NCBI GenBank assembly: GCA_947039485.1
Contig: CAMQZC010000005.1
Location: 1 to 64,000 of the forward strand
Direction of reading: 5' to 3'
Origin: an uncultured Verrucomicrobiales bacterium
Lineage (GTDB): Bacteria > Verrucomicrobiota > Verrucomicrobiia > Verrucomicrobiales > Akkermansiaceae
DNA: 64,000 bases
Part shown: positions 43,127-50,853 of the stretch, in pieces
Layout: each line of letters begins with the position of its first letter
Numbering within the stretch: position 1 is the stretch's first letter
Notes under the pieces: generated by a model
What the model was told of the DNA's origin: nothing
The model's database searches: none
Seen by the model: the letters and a program-made list of their open reading frames with translations, nothing else
Position numbers and translations under genes: made by a program

Positions 43127-43894
43127 TCAATAGCCCCCTCGAATCTTCTGCAAATACTGCCAATTGATATATCCCAGATAGCCGAGCAAAAACATATTAT
43201 AAATACTGCCTAGCGATAAGAAATAAAGAGCCACCGTCACGGAAATCAGTACCCCTAGCCAAGCTGTGAGGATGGGGCGCTGCGTGATATCATTGAGCAA
43301 ATGCGAGCCATCGAGTGGATAAATGGGCAGCAAGTTTAAGAAAGTCCACCAGATGCCGATGAAGAAGATGCTATCATAAAAGTACAAAGCAAACTGCGAC
43401 AACGATCCATCCTCGATGGCGCTAAAAAGCGTCTGATTTGCCTGCGCAATGCTATCCGCATGCACAATCGCTCCCGAGAAGGGAAGGTGTGAGGTGAAGG
43501 CTACCATAAATCCATCCCCGACGTTGCCTATCTGAATGCCCAAAATCAAGGCCGCAAGGAGCAGCGGGAGAAAGCTACCCACGGGCCCTGCCAGTACCAT
43601 CTTAAAATGATCCCAGCGACTCAGGCGCGCGCCCTGATTCACCGCCATGCCTCCCAGAGTGCCAATCACAATATAGGGATAGCCACCCCCGTAGCGACGG
43701 CCCACCAGCGCATGCCCAAACTCATGGCAGAGCAGGCAGAGCATGCCCATCAGCATAAACGCAAGAACCGCAGATAAGGTCGTGCCTCCTCCGATATTGA
43801 GTGCTCCTCCGAGAAAAGCGAGTAGAAGCCAAGAAAATGGCTGAATCTCGACAGGAATGCCGAAGAGGTGGAAATTAATGCTGAGGTTTTTCAT
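43127..43894 (-). CDS. Site-2 protease family (M50) membrane metalloprotease
   Basis: A 255-residue integral membrane protein from the ATG at 43894 (the track starts on a TTG at 43945). Zinc ligands are in CLLCHEFGHALVGRRYGGG (HExxH) and NLLPIYPLDGSHLL (NxxPxPxxDG). About six hydrophobic segments are present. It belongs to the small rhomboid-like/SpoIVFB branch without PDZ or CBS domains. These enzymes cut substrates within the membrane. The substrate is unknown and no anti-sigma factor gene lies nearby. Confidence 0.87.
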   Translation of the reverse strand: MKNLSINFHLFGIPVEIQPFSWLLLAFLGGALNIGGGTTLSAVLAFMLMGMLCLLCHEFGHALVGRRYGGGYPYIVIGTLGGMAVNQGARLSRWDHFKMVLAGPVGSFLPLLLAALILGIQIGNVGDGFMVAFTSHLPFSGAIVHADSIAQANQTLFSAIEDGSLSQFALYFYDSIFFIGIWWTFLNLLPIYPLDGSHLLNDITQRPILTAWLGVLISVTVALYFLSLGSIYNMFLLGYLGYINWQYLQKIRGGY

Positions 43895-44004
43895 TCGGGT
43901 ATCAAATTGATCTAATATCTTAGTACAGACGACTCTTTGAGACAAGGCAAGAGCGTGACTTCAGTAGAGAAAATTAAAAAAAGCAAGAAAAGTATAAAAA
44001 GTAC

Positions 44005-44033
44005 TTGCTATACATAAAAAAAACATGTATTAT
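44005..44033 (+). promoter_or_regulatory. Promoter of tRNA-Asn
   Basis: TTGCTA and TATTAT are separated by exactly 17 bases in an A-rich stretch, about 37 bases upstream of the tRNA. Confidence 0.65.
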
Positions 44034-44069
44034 TAGCCCGCACCTCACCAGTCCGGTGAGAATTGCAAA

Positions 44070-44141
44070 TCCGGTGTAGCTCAGCGGCAGAGCGGGTGAC
44101 TGTTAATCACTAGGTCGTTGGTTCGATCCCATCCGCCGGAG
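44070..44141 (+). tRNA. tRNA-Asn (GTT)
   Basis: A 72-base cloverleaf: acceptor TCCGGTG/CGCCGGA (one G-U), D-stem GCTC/GAGC, anticodon loop CTGTTAA (anticodon GTT), T-loop TTCGATC, discriminator G as usual for Asn. CCA is not encoded. The T-stem GTTGG/CCATC has a U-U mismatch at its second pair. A hairpin terminator follows and phage-type genes begin directly afterwards. Confidence 0.92.
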
Positions 44142-44144
44142 GAT

Positions 44145-44180
44145 AAAAGACTCACATCTTAACGATGTGAGTCTTTTTTT
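44145..44180 (+). terminator. Terminator of tRNA-Asn
   Basis: AAAAGACTCACATC / GATGTGAGTCTTTT stem with a five-base loop and a run of eight T. The last bases reach the stop of the convergent phage-type gene at 44179. Confidence 0.9.
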
Positions 44181-44403
44181 ATTCCTTGAGTGGGGCGGGT
44201 AGCTTTTCGAGTATTCGTAGCTTCTCTAGAGGGTCGCCGTCTTTGTCTTTACTGGCTTCCTTGGGGTCAGGTAGCATGGCTAGGCGCGTGTCCTCGACCA
44301 TGGCTTTGAACTTCTCTGCTTGGCTAATCTCGCCGCTTGCGTCTCGGAAGAGGTTTGCGAGCCAGTCTCGTTTCTCGCTGATGCTGAGGTGTTTTTTCTT
44401 CAT
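44179..44403 (-). CDS. Small phage-type protein, possibly related to small terminase
   Basis: A 74-residue soluble, charged protein (SEKRDWLANLFRDASGEISQAEKFKAMVEDTRLAM). The phrase about a processing or growth-dependent helical repeat followed by a KFKAM..D..L stretch recalls the small-terminase accessory region in phages, but I cannot assign it firmly. Its ATG overlaps the preceding wHTH gene by four bases, and that gene overlaps the gp11-like gene, so three genes form a coupled block. Its stop touches the tRNA-Asn terminator. Confidence 0.5.
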   Translation of the reverse strand: MKKKHLSISEKRDWLANLFRDASGEISQAEKFKAMVEDTRLAMLPDPKEASKDKDGDPLEKLRILEKLPAPLKE

Positions 44404-44744
44404 GGGTTTGGCATGTTCTCCATGGGGAGGAAGCTGAGATAGCTGCGGATGCGCTCGCGTCCTTGTGGGCTGAGTTGGTACTCGCTAGGTTTGCGCGTGG
44501 CGAGGCGTAGGACAAGTCCCGCGCGCTCTAGGCTGCTGAGCACGGCACTACTAGCTTGGCTGCTGAGCTGGCAATTCTGTCCGATGTCGCGGCTGGTTTC
44601 AAGTCCTGCGGCAAGCGCGATGAGGACTCGCTGACTGTTGCTGCTCAAATCATCCTCTTGGAGGCGGAGTAGGAGGCGGCAACTAAAGTCGATGGCTTTC
44701 ATTTTTTTGTGTTCTTGTGTTTTATGGTTGTAGGGTTTAATCAT
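44400..44744 (-). CDS. Winged-helix DNA-binding protein in phage block
   Basis: A 114-residue protein; an inner ATG at 44702 would give 100 residues. The pattern SSNSQRVLIALAAGLETSRDIGQNCQLSSQASSAVLSSLERAGLVLRL...YQLSPQGRERI is a MarR/phage-type winged helix, where the recognition helix is in SSQASSAVLSSLERAGL. It overlaps its upstream neighbour (gp11-like) by eight bases and its downstream neighbour by four, implying translational coupling. It may be a phage packaging or regulatory protein; targets are unknown. Confidence 0.6.
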   Translation of the reverse strand: MIKPYNHKTQEHKKMKAIDFSCRLLLRLQEDDLSSNSQRVLIALAAGLETSRDIGQNCQLSSQASSAVLSSLERAGLVLRLATRKPSEYQLSPQGRERIRSYLSFLPMENMPNP

Positions 44745-45354
44745 GAAGCTCTCCGCGCTGGCAGCCGGAGTGCTTCCAGAGCTGGTAGAGGGGGTGGCTG
44801 TCGTTGGACTGGCTCTGCACGGCGTTAAAGTGGCTGGCGTTTGGCAGTGCGATGCGGGTGTACTCCTCTAGCAGGGCTTGGCGAGCGGTTGTGCTGCTGG
44901 TGAGCCCGATGCACATCTTGTAGGCGAGGCGTGAGCAGAGAGCCTCGATAAATAGGGGCTCAAATAACTCGGTATTTTCGCAGTCGCAGATGTAGAGCAG
45001 GCGAATATGCTTGCTTGGGCTGTAGACTGATCGTCCTCGTAGTGTCCATCCTTTCTGATTGACGCTCAGGACGCGCAGGCAGTCTGGCGGCAGGTTGTGC
45101 TTGAGCAGATGCGTGCTATCGGGGATCTCATCTCTGCTGCTGACAAGTTGGACGAGTTGCTGCGCAAAGCTCCATCGGTGTGCGCAGAGTACCTCACGTC
45201 GTACGGGATGGTAGTGAATGTAGCAGAGTCGCGATGCTGCAGATCCGTTGGGGTCGATGGTTGGGATGGGGGACTCGCCCAGCTTACTCAGGGCGAGATT
45301 GCAGATGTCTAAGGCGCTGCAGGCCCTGTTCTCGATGTTTACTTCTGTATTCAT
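44737..45354 (-). CDS. Podovirus gp11-like (tail tubular protein A-type) connector protein
   Basis: A 205-residue protein with the pattern of T7-type tail tubular protein A / head-tail adaptor: ALDICNLALSKLGESPIPTI, ..AASRLCYIHYHPVRREVLCAHRWSFA, LPPDCLRVLSV, RLLYICDCENTELFEPLFIEALCSRLAYKMCIGLT and a final A...N..QSQSND. These form the adaptor ring below the portal in podoviruses. It is the first gene of the minus-strand block and diverges from the portal block across a 184-base gap. In phage genomes this gene normally lies downstream of portal and capsid on the same strand, so an inversion or rearrangement is likely. Confidence 0.75.
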   Translation of the reverse strand: MNTEVNIENRACSALDICNLALSKLGESPIPTIDPNGSAASRLCYIHYHPVRREVLCAHRWSFAQQLVQLVSSRDEIPDSTHLLKHNLPPDCLRVLSVNQKGWTLRGRSVYSPSKHIRLLYICDCENTELFEPLFIEALCSRLAYKMCIGLTSSTTARQALLEEYTRIALPNASHFNAVQSQSNDSHPLYQLWKHSGCQRGELHD

Positions 45355-45538
45355 ATGGTTGCGTTGAATGTATCAGATGATGTCCTGTTTTCGGCCATCA
45401 CCTCTTAGATGCTCGCATAAATGGGCTTAGGCGGCAATGAGTGCATTTGCCACTGGCTATGAAGCCCACACTGGGCTGGGTGCTTTTCACCAGCCTGCGT
45501 ACTAGCCATCGGCTACTATCTTGCATTATGATTCAGAC

Positions 45539-45916
45539 ATGAACAACGATGCCCGATTACTAGCTCGTCAATACTACCTCCGCCACGACCGTGACTGGCT
45601 CGTCGATGTGGAGGCCTTGGCGGCAAATCCTCGGGCGGTTGTTGTCAACCTCCCAAACTTAGTGGTCTTGCTCAAGCCTGTCTGCATCCGCGAGCCTATG
45701 GCTTGGCTGGATTTGCGTCAGAGCCCAGAGGCTGCTGATGCTTGGTATGTGCATTTGCTGGTGGGTGATGTTGCGCTTGCGCTGTCTCTGGCTCGCGATT
45801 TGGATGTGCTGCCATGGCTTTGTTTTCAACGGGGGGCTCGCGACTCAAGAGGCCACTGCTACTCTTGGGCTCGTTTTGTAGCGCGCCGCGCCACTTTGCC
45901 AACTAGCAGTATCTAA
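45539..45916 (+). CDS. Phage-associated hypothetical protein upstream of portal
   Basis: A 125-residue protein from the ATG at 45539 (the listed start at 45521 is a TTG). It is soluble, Leu/Ala/Trp-rich (YYLRHDRDWLVDVEALAANPRAVVVNLPNLV, WYVHLLVGDVALALSLA). Podovirus-like prophages often have a protein of this size and look just before the portal; the function is unknown. It starts the plus-strand block and is followed 24 bases later by a small Ser-rich gene. Confidence 0.6.
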   Translation: MNNDARLLARQYYLRHDRDWLVDVEALAANPRAVVVNLPNLVVLLKPVCIREPMAWLDLRQSPEAADAWYVHLLVGDVALALSLARDLDVLPWLCFQRGARDSRGHCYSWARFVARRATLPTSSI

Positions 45917-45940
45917 CATCATAAAATATAGAATAATTAT

Positions 45941-46144
45941 ATGGGATTTTCCTCATCCAAACAATCCACTCCTGCCGCTGAACCAATACCTACCGTATCG
46001 ATCGCTGAAGACGACAATATCAATAGCTCAAGTGCACGCGATAATCAGGCATCGCGCCGTAAGGGCTTGCTCTCGACAATACTCAGCAGCTCCGAGGCCT
46101 CCAGTAATAAGACGATGGGCTCTAATTCGAGCTCCTTGGGCTGA
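45941..46144 (+). CDS. Small Ser-rich phage protein next to portal
   Basis: A 67-residue disordered protein (GFSSSKQSTPAAEPIPTVSI, then RRKGLLSTILSSSEASS and a C-terminal NKTMG...LG). This arrangement, a P-rich start, an RR.G..STIL centre and a terminal K.LG, recurs in short genes beside portals in podoviruses. No function is known. It lies 27 bases upstream of the portal gene. Confidence 0.55.
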   Translation: MGFSSSKQSTPAAEPIPTVSIAEDDNINSSSARDNQASRRKGLLSTILSSSEASSNKTMGSNSSSLG

Positions 46145-46171
46145 TTGATTCATTGATAGCTACCTGATTTT

Positions 46172-47779
46172 ATGTCTAAAGAACAATCAATCTTGCAGTA
46201 TTACCAGTCGCTGTGCTCCCAGCGCTCCTCTTGGGAGTGCTGGTGGGACGAACTGCGTGATTATGTGATGCCCTGTCGCGCAAGCCGTGATGAAGAAGTC
46301 GCGCAGAGCAGCAGCTCTAAGAGGCTTTACGATAGCACGGCTGTTGAGGCTTGTCAGAAGCTGGCCAGTGGGCATATGAGCTACATGACGCCCAGTCATG
46401 AGATGTGGTTCAAGTGGGCTAGCCCTGACCCGGAGGCCGGAGATGAGGCGGAGTCATGGTATGCTCGCTGCTCCGAGATTGCTAATGCGGAGCTCGCTAG
46501 GAGTAACTTTTATACCGTGCTTCACGAGTGCTTCCTCGATCGCGTGGGTTTTGGAACAGGGAGTCTCTTTTGCGGCAGCAGTCGCAAGGGTCACTTAATG
46601 TTTCGCCATGTGCCATGTGGGGACTTTGTCTGCGCGGAGGATGATGAGGGTAGCATTACGAGTTATGCGCGTGAGTTTACACTGACCCCCAGTCAGGCAG
46701 CCTCGCAATTTGGCGAGAAGGCTCTGGGAGCTAAGGCGAAGGCTCTGCTGCGCGATGAGCGCAGTGCGCAGAGTGGGAGCCTGCGCTTCATCCATATGGT
46801 GCGCCCACGCGCCCAGCGCAATCGCCGCCGCCAGACGGCTAAGGATATGCCCTTTGAGAGCGTGTATTACAGCCTTGATGATGACTGCGCGGTGGAGGAG
46901 AGTGGCTACCGCGAGTTCCCCTACATGGTGACGCGCTTTCTAAAGTGGGGCGATGGGCCTTATGGGCTTGCTCCTGCGCGCCTGGTCTACCCCGATATCC
47001 GTCAGACACAGTTCCTCAACCGTATCCTAGATATGCTGGGTGAGGTGGCCGCCTTTCCCCGTATCCTTGAGCTCGCTAATCAGGCAGGTGAGGTGGATTT
47101 GCGCGCTGGTGGACGCACCCTGATCAACACCGAGAGCGCGAGTCTAGGATACCCACGTGAGTGGGCGACTCAGGGACGCTACGATGTGGGGATGGATCGA
47201 CTCAAGCAAAAGCAGGATGCGATTAACCGCGCCTTCTTTGTCCCTATGCTTGAGCTCTGGACGGAACGGAAGCTTCAGATGACGGCCTCTGAGGTGCATG
47301 CTAGGGAGAATGAGAGGGTGATGCTATTTTCCCCCTCCTTTACTCTGCTCACGCAGGATTTGCAACCGCTGATGGAGCGCGTCTTTGCGCTGCTTTTTCG
47401 ACTAGGGCGATTCCCCAAGCCTCCTAACACGGTACTGCGCTATGACCAGCGCGGTGAGGCTAGTCTGGATGAGCCTCGTGTTATCTATCAGGGTCGCATC
47501 GCTATGGTCATGCGTCGCATCCAAGCTGAGGGTACTGACCGCGCGATGCAGCGCTTGCAGCAGATGAGTACGATGGATCCCACACTGGTTGATCATGTGA
47601 ATCTAGATCGCGCCTTTCGTAGCTCTGCGCGCATGGATGGGATAGCGGAGGATATCCTGCGACCCGAGCATGAGCTGCGCCGCATGCGCCGAGAGCGTGA
47701 GGAGCAACTTGCCGCCGCTGCAAATCCTGCGACCTCTGCTGATGCGCAGGCTCAACTCCAAACTCTCATGGGATCATGA
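46172..47779 (+). CDS. Phage portal (head-to-tail connecting) protein, podovirus type
   Basis: A 535-residue portal of the podovirus head-tail connector family. Characteristic phrases are QRSSWECWWDELRDYVMPCRA near the start, ASGHMSYMTPSHEMWFKW, FLDRVGFGTGSLFCGSS, FRHVPCGDFVCAEDDEG, FPYMVTRFLKWGDGPYGLAPARLVYPDIRQTQFLN, and KLQMTASEVHARENERVMLFSPSFTLLTQDLQPLMERVF. A portal forms the dodecameric DNA channel at a capsid vertex. Length is near normal and there is no frameshift, so it is either recent or maintained. Its stop overlaps the next gene (ATGA). Confidence 0.88.
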   Translation: MSKEQSILQYYQSLCSQRSSWECWWDELRDYVMPCRASRDEEVAQSSSSKRLYDSTAVEACQKLASGHMSYMTPSHEMWFKWASPDPEAGDEAESWYARCSEIANAELARSNFYTVLHECFLDRVGFGTGSLFCGSSRKGHLMFRHVPCGDFVCAEDDEGSITSYAREFTLTPSQAASQFGEKALGAKAKALLRDERSAQSGSLRFIHMVRPRAQRNRRRQTAKDMPFESVYYSLDDDCAVEESGYREFPYMVTRFLKWGDGPYGLAPARLVYPDIRQTQFLNRILDMLGEVAAFPRILELANQAGEVDLRAGGRTLINTESASLGYPREWATQGRYDVGMDRLKQKQDAINRAFFVPMLELWTERKLQMTASEVHARENERVMLFSPSFTLLTQDLQPLMERVFALLFRLGRFPKPPNTVLRYDQRGEASLDEPRVIYQGRIAMVMRRIQAEGTDRAMQRLQQMSTMDPTLVDHVNLDRAFRSSARMDGIAEDILRPEHELRRMRREREEQLAAAANPATSADAQAQLQTLMGS

Positions 47780-48099
47780 TGGATGAGCTAAATGCGAATA
47801 ACTCCGCTCATCTGCCCAGCTTGGGGCGTCAGACGCGCCTCAATCAGCAGGCGCAAATGCTGGCAGTCAAGGAGAGAGCCGCTCTTTCAGAGCTTTTTTC
47901 TAGCTCATTAGGGCAGCGCGTTCTGTGCATGCTTGAGCTGCAATTTGAGACTCATCTACCTGCCTTTCAGGGGCGGTTAGGTCAGTTTGATGCTCTCGAT
48001 GCCATGCGTCGAGATGCTTACCGCGAGGTTTTCCTTCGTATCCGTCAGCAAATGGAGCTGGCTAAAGAAGAAATAACAAACAAAACAACAATACAATGA
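47776..48099 (+). CDS. Phage-associated small helical protein
   Basis: A 107-residue helical protein without signal peptide (SLGRQTRLNQQAQMLAVKERAALSELFSS, FDALDAMRRDAYREVFLRIRQQMEL). It is nested between portal and scaffold genes by four-base overlaps at both ends, so expression is coupled. It probably has an accessory role in head assembly, judged from position only. A start at the second ATG (47779) is equally possible. Confidence 0.6.
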   Translation: MMDELNANNSAHLPSLGRQTRLNQQAQMLAVKERAALSELFSSSLGQRVLCMLELQFETHLPAFQGRLGQFDALDAMRRDAYREVFLRIRQQMELAKEEITNKTTIQ

Positions 48100-49034
48100 T
48101 GACAAAACAAGAACAAGAACTGGAGAAGATGGCATCGCCAACTTCTGAATCGCAGACGCAGCACCCAGCCTCTCATATGGCAGAAGCACAGGCGGCGTCT
48201 AGCCCTGCGCTGAATGACGCTGCTGCTCCTGTACTGGGTATGCAAGAGAGCATGAGCACAGACTCCATGCAGGGGATGCTCAATGAGCAAGGTGACTTTA
48301 ATCCTGAGTGGTATGAGAAGTTTGAGGATTTACGTCCCTTTGCCCCATCGCTCAAGAAGTTCCGCCGCCCTGAGGCTCTCGCCAAGAGTTACGCCACACT
48401 CGAGCGAACCAAGGGCTATCCATCGCCTGATGATAAGCAGAGGATGAAGGCCTTTCGCCGCGTCGTAGGGCTGCCCGAATCTGCCGAGGAATATAGCATG
48501 ACTCGCCCCGAGGGTGCTCCAGACGCCATCTGGGATGAATCGCTGGTGCAAAAGCTCGCTGCGGTTGCTTATGACCATGGTGTGCCGCCTAGCGCGATGG
48601 ATGCCATCTGCTCACGCTATTGTGAGGAGAGCGGTAACTTCTTAGACTCTTGCGCCCGCAAGTCTGATGATGAGTTGCAGGAGGCTGAGCTTGTGCTTCA
48701 GCGTGATTGGGGCTGGGAGTATGAGGATAACTTGCGCTCTGTAGCCTCTGTGCTTAATTATCTCGGGGAGAGCGCAGGCGTGGACGTGGTGCATCTGAGC
48801 GAGAATCCAGCTCTGCGTAGCAACCCTGACTTTGCCAAGCTGATGCTTGCCGCATCGTCTCTGGTGTCTGAGGCTCCGATGCGTGAGGGCACGCGCGGTG
48901 ACAGTCGCGCGGAGGCGCACGCTATCGCTCATGACCCAGTGCACCCTCTGCACGAGGCCTATATGCGCAGCAACCATCCCGAGCATCGTTATGCGAATGA
49001 GCAGTACGATCGCCTTGCCTTTGGGCGAGGCTAA
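48096..49034 (+). CDS. Phage scaffold/capsid-assembly-like protein
   Basis: A 312-residue, highly acidic protein. After a disordered Ser/Gln/Ala start (1-65), the pattern FEDLRPFAPSLKKFRRPEALAKSYATLERTKGYPSPDDKQRMKAFRRVVGLPESAEEYSM.. is the phage scaffold motif (a P.SL..F.....LA.SY..LE.. helix followed by a short linker and an LG.P....Y region). The second half is helical. The scaffold precedes the major capsid in functional phages, but here no capsid gene follows; the next gene is on the opposite strand behind a terminator. Confidence 0.72.
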   Translation: MMTKQEQELEKMASPTSESQTQHPASHMAEAQAASSPALNDAAAPVLGMQESMSTDSMQGMLNEQGDFNPEWYEKFEDLRPFAPSLKKFRRPEALAKSYATLERTKGYPSPDDKQRMKAFRRVVGLPESAEEYSMTRPEGAPDAIWDESLVQKLAAVAYDHGVPPSAMDAICSRYCEESGNFLDSCARKSDDELQEAELVLQRDWGWEYEDNLRSVASVLNYLGESAGVDVVHLSENPALRSNPDFAKLMLAASSLVSEAPMREGTRGDSRAEAHAIAHDPVHPLHEAYMRSNHPEHRYANEQYDRLAFGRG

Positions 49035-49061
49035 GTGCCGCAAGTGATTGCATTATAAAAA

Positions 49062-49089
49062 GAGCCCGACCTCTTGGGGGGTCGGGCTC
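49062..49089. terminator. Terminator ending the phage-type block
   Basis: A perfect 10-bp GC-rich stem (GAGCCCGACC / GGTCGGGCTC) with an eight-base loop, between the scaffold stop and the convergent repeat-lipoprotein stop. The arms have moderate A/T tails. Confidence 0.7.
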
Positions 49090-49117
49090 CTGTGATTGTA
49101 TTCTTTAGCCTTAGTGA

Positions 49118-50041
49118 TTAGCTGCGGCCTTCGCGTTTGCTATTACGGCGCGTTGCCTTGTTGCCACTGGGGGGCGTGTTGGGTCGCGTGTACGTATTGC
49201 CACTGGGTCGCGTGCTAGGTCTCGTGTACGTGTTGCCACTGGGTCGCGTGTATGTGTTGCCACTGGGTCGCGTGCTAGGTCGCGTGTATGTGTTGCCACT
49301 GGGTCGCGTACTGGGTCGCGTGTGCGTGTTGCCACTGGGTCGTGTGTGCGTGTTGCCACTGGGTCGCGTGCTAGGTCGCGTGTACTTGTTGCCACTGGGT
49401 CGCGTGCTGGGTCGCGTGTACTTGTTGCCACTGGGTCGCGTGCTGGGTCGCGTGTACTTGTTGCCACTATTCTTATTAATCTCTATGTTATTAATAGTCT
49501 TGTTGCTTGAGTAGTTTTTGCTACGGGGCCGCTGCTGGAAGTTATCGCGTGGGTGTCGGTTAATTGGGGCATATGTGCCTCCGTGAGGGCGGCAGTGAGG
49601 GCGGTGGTGTCTAGGATAGTGAGGAGGTGCGGCATAGCGGTGTATGTGGCGGTTGTAGCGCCACTTTCCACGATACCATGGTGCGGGGTTCCAGCTGGGG
49701 GCGTAGCAGGTCGTGCGCAGCAGTCCATAACTATAGATGGCTATACCTGAGGTGTTGTAACCATAGATGGGGCGACCATACTCGTAACCATAGATGGGAA
49801 AACCATTGCTGTCATAGCTGGCGTCGACCCATTGCTCGCTGCTGTCGTAGGTGTCGTAGGTGACGCGGTTACCGCTGCTGTAATCCACCGCGTGGTTGAC
49901 GTAGCCACCACCACCCCCGCCACCACCTCCATAGGTGCTAAGAGGGACATAGTAGCAGGAGGCGAAGAGTACTGCCGCTAGAGCGAGCAAGCCTATTTTT
50001 AATTTATTTTTCATCATGTTTGCGAGGTAAATAGATTGCAT
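49118..50041 (-). CDS. Lipoprotein with C-terminal Thr/Arg/Pro tandem repeats
   Basis: A 307-residue protein (or 299 from the ATG at 50017, giving MMKNKLKIGLLALAAVLFASC, which fits a lipoprotein signal better). After the lipidated Cys comes a Gly run, then a shared core (DASYDSNGFPIYGYEYGRPIYGYNTSGIAIYSYG, WYRGKWRYNRHIHR) and a His/Pro/Arg segment. Residues about 200-295 are in-frame repeats of 12 residues (SGNKYTRPSTRP type) with some 8-residue short versions, very basic and likely extended. The gene abuts the paralogue upstream with no gap. A basic surface tail might bind anionic polymers such as nucleic acid or glycans (inference). Confidence 0.75.
   Translation of the reverse strand: MQSIYLANMMKNKLKIGLLALAAVLFASCYYVPLSTYGGGGGGGGGYVNHAVDYSSGNRVTYDTYDSSEQWVDASYDSNGFPIYGYEYGRPIYGYNTSGIAIYSYGLLRTTCYAPSWNPAPWYRGKWRYNRHIHRYAAPPHYPRHHRPHCRPHGGTYAPINRHPRDNFQQRPRSKNYSSNKTINNIEINKNSGNKYTRPSTRPSGNKYTRPSTRPSGNKYTRPSTRPSGNTHTRPSGNTHTRPSTRPSGNTYTRPSTRPSGNTYTRPSGNTYTRPSTRPSGNTYTRPNTPPSGNKATRRNSKREGRS
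49157..49469 (-). repeat. In-frame 36-bp tandem repeat array with 24-bp variants
   Basis: The DNA unit (minus strand) encodes SGNxxTRPSTRP; on the plus strand it reads CCACTGGGTCGCGTGCTRGGTCGCGTGTACTTGTTG-like. About eight units are present, several shortened to 24 bp (SGNTHTRP or SGNTYTRP). The high identity of copies suggests recent expansion or gene conversion. Confidence 0.85.
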
Positions 50042-50701
50042 TTATCGACCACCACCACGGTGACCTCCACTGCGAGAACTGGCTGCGCGGTTGCCTGTGT
50101 GGCTGGCTGCGCGGTTGCCTGAGTTGCTGGCTGCACGGTTGCCTGTGTGGCTGGCTGCACGGTTGCCTGAGTTGCTGGCTGCACGGTTGCCTGTGTAGCT
50201 GGCTGCGCGGTTGCCTGTGTGGCTGGCAGCGCGGTTGCCTGTGTGGCTGCTGATCTTAGGATGCTGACCGCCGCCACCGTTGTGACCGCCGCCACCGTTG
50301 TGACCGCCGCCACCGTTGTGACCGCCGCCGCCGTTGTGAGGCTTACATCCAGGGTTATGTCCACGGGGATGATGAGGGGGGACTCCGCGGTGGTGGACAT
50401 GGTGAGGGTAGTGCCATGAGCCGCGGTACCAAGTTGTAGGACCCCAGTTAGGCACAAAGCAGAGTGCTGTGATTGCGGCTACCGTAAAGATAGCTACGCC
50501 AGCATCATTGTAGCCATAGACCGGTCGACCGTAGCTGTAGCCATAAATGGGGAATCCGTTGGTGTCATACTGGGCTGCTGTCCACTCAGTACTGGTGCTT
50601 GCAGAGACGGAACTACCATAGACGGGGAGGGGGTAGGAGCAAGACGTCAGAGCAATGGCACCGCAGCAAATGATGGCTACTGGAAGTAATTTTTTATTCA
50701 T
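50042..50701 (-). CDS. Paralogous lipoprotein with Gly-rich and NRAASHTG tandem repeats
   Basis: A 219-residue lipoprotein (signal IICCGAIALTSCSYP). It shares the core phrases of the gene downstream (YDTNGFPIYGYSYGRPVYGYNDAGVAIF, TTWYRGSWHYPHHVHH), so the two are tandem paralogues. Two in-frame arrays follow: HNGGGG in four 6-residue units (about residues 126-150) and then eight-residue units of the SHTGNRAA/SNSGNRAA/SYTGNRAA type, ending in RSGGHRGGGR. All repeats carry Gly, His, Asn or Arg, so the tail is basic and flexible. Its stop is directly adjacent to the start of the downstream paralogue; they are probably one transcript. Confidence 0.75.
   Translation of the reverse strand: MNKKLLPVAIICCGAIALTSCSYPLPVYGSSVSASTSTEWTAAQYDTNGFPIYGYSYGRPVYGYNDAGVAIFTVAAITALCFVPNWGPTTWYRGSWHYPHHVHHRGVPPHHPRGHNPGCKPHNGGGGHNGGGGHNGGGGHNGGGGQHPKISSHTGNRAASHTGNRAASYTGNRAASNSGNRAASHTGNRAASNSGNRAASHTGNRAASSRSGGHRGGGR
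50076..50340 (-). repeat. Two adjacent in-frame arrays: 24-bp (NRAASHTG) and 18-bp (HNGGGG) units
   Basis: The plus-strand 24-bp unit reads GGCTGCGCGGTTGCCTGTGT.GCT and is repeated about seven times with A/G and G/A variants; behind it an 18-bp unit CCGCCGCCACCGTTGTGA is repeated four times. Each array preserves the reading frame. Confidence 0.85.
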
Positions 50702-50853
50702 GATGATATTGGGGTGGCTATATTTTCATTATTGTAGCAGGTAGCAGATAGCTAGTCGAACAATAATTAAGAGCTGTGTTAATTATGGCGTGTTGTATAA
50801 GGTATTATATTTCAATATTGACAAAATAAGCTCGTACGGCATACAATTCATAC

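Noticed and set aside
49157-49469. Regularly repeated short units resembling a CRISPR array
   Set aside because: Units are contiguous without unique spacers and keep one reading frame of a lipoprotein; this is a coding repeat.
49137-49514. Plus-strand frame of 125 residues rich in LGRV repeats
   Set aside because: It is the antisense shadow of the minus-strand Thr/Arg/Pro repeats, which belong to a protein with a proper lipoprotein signal.
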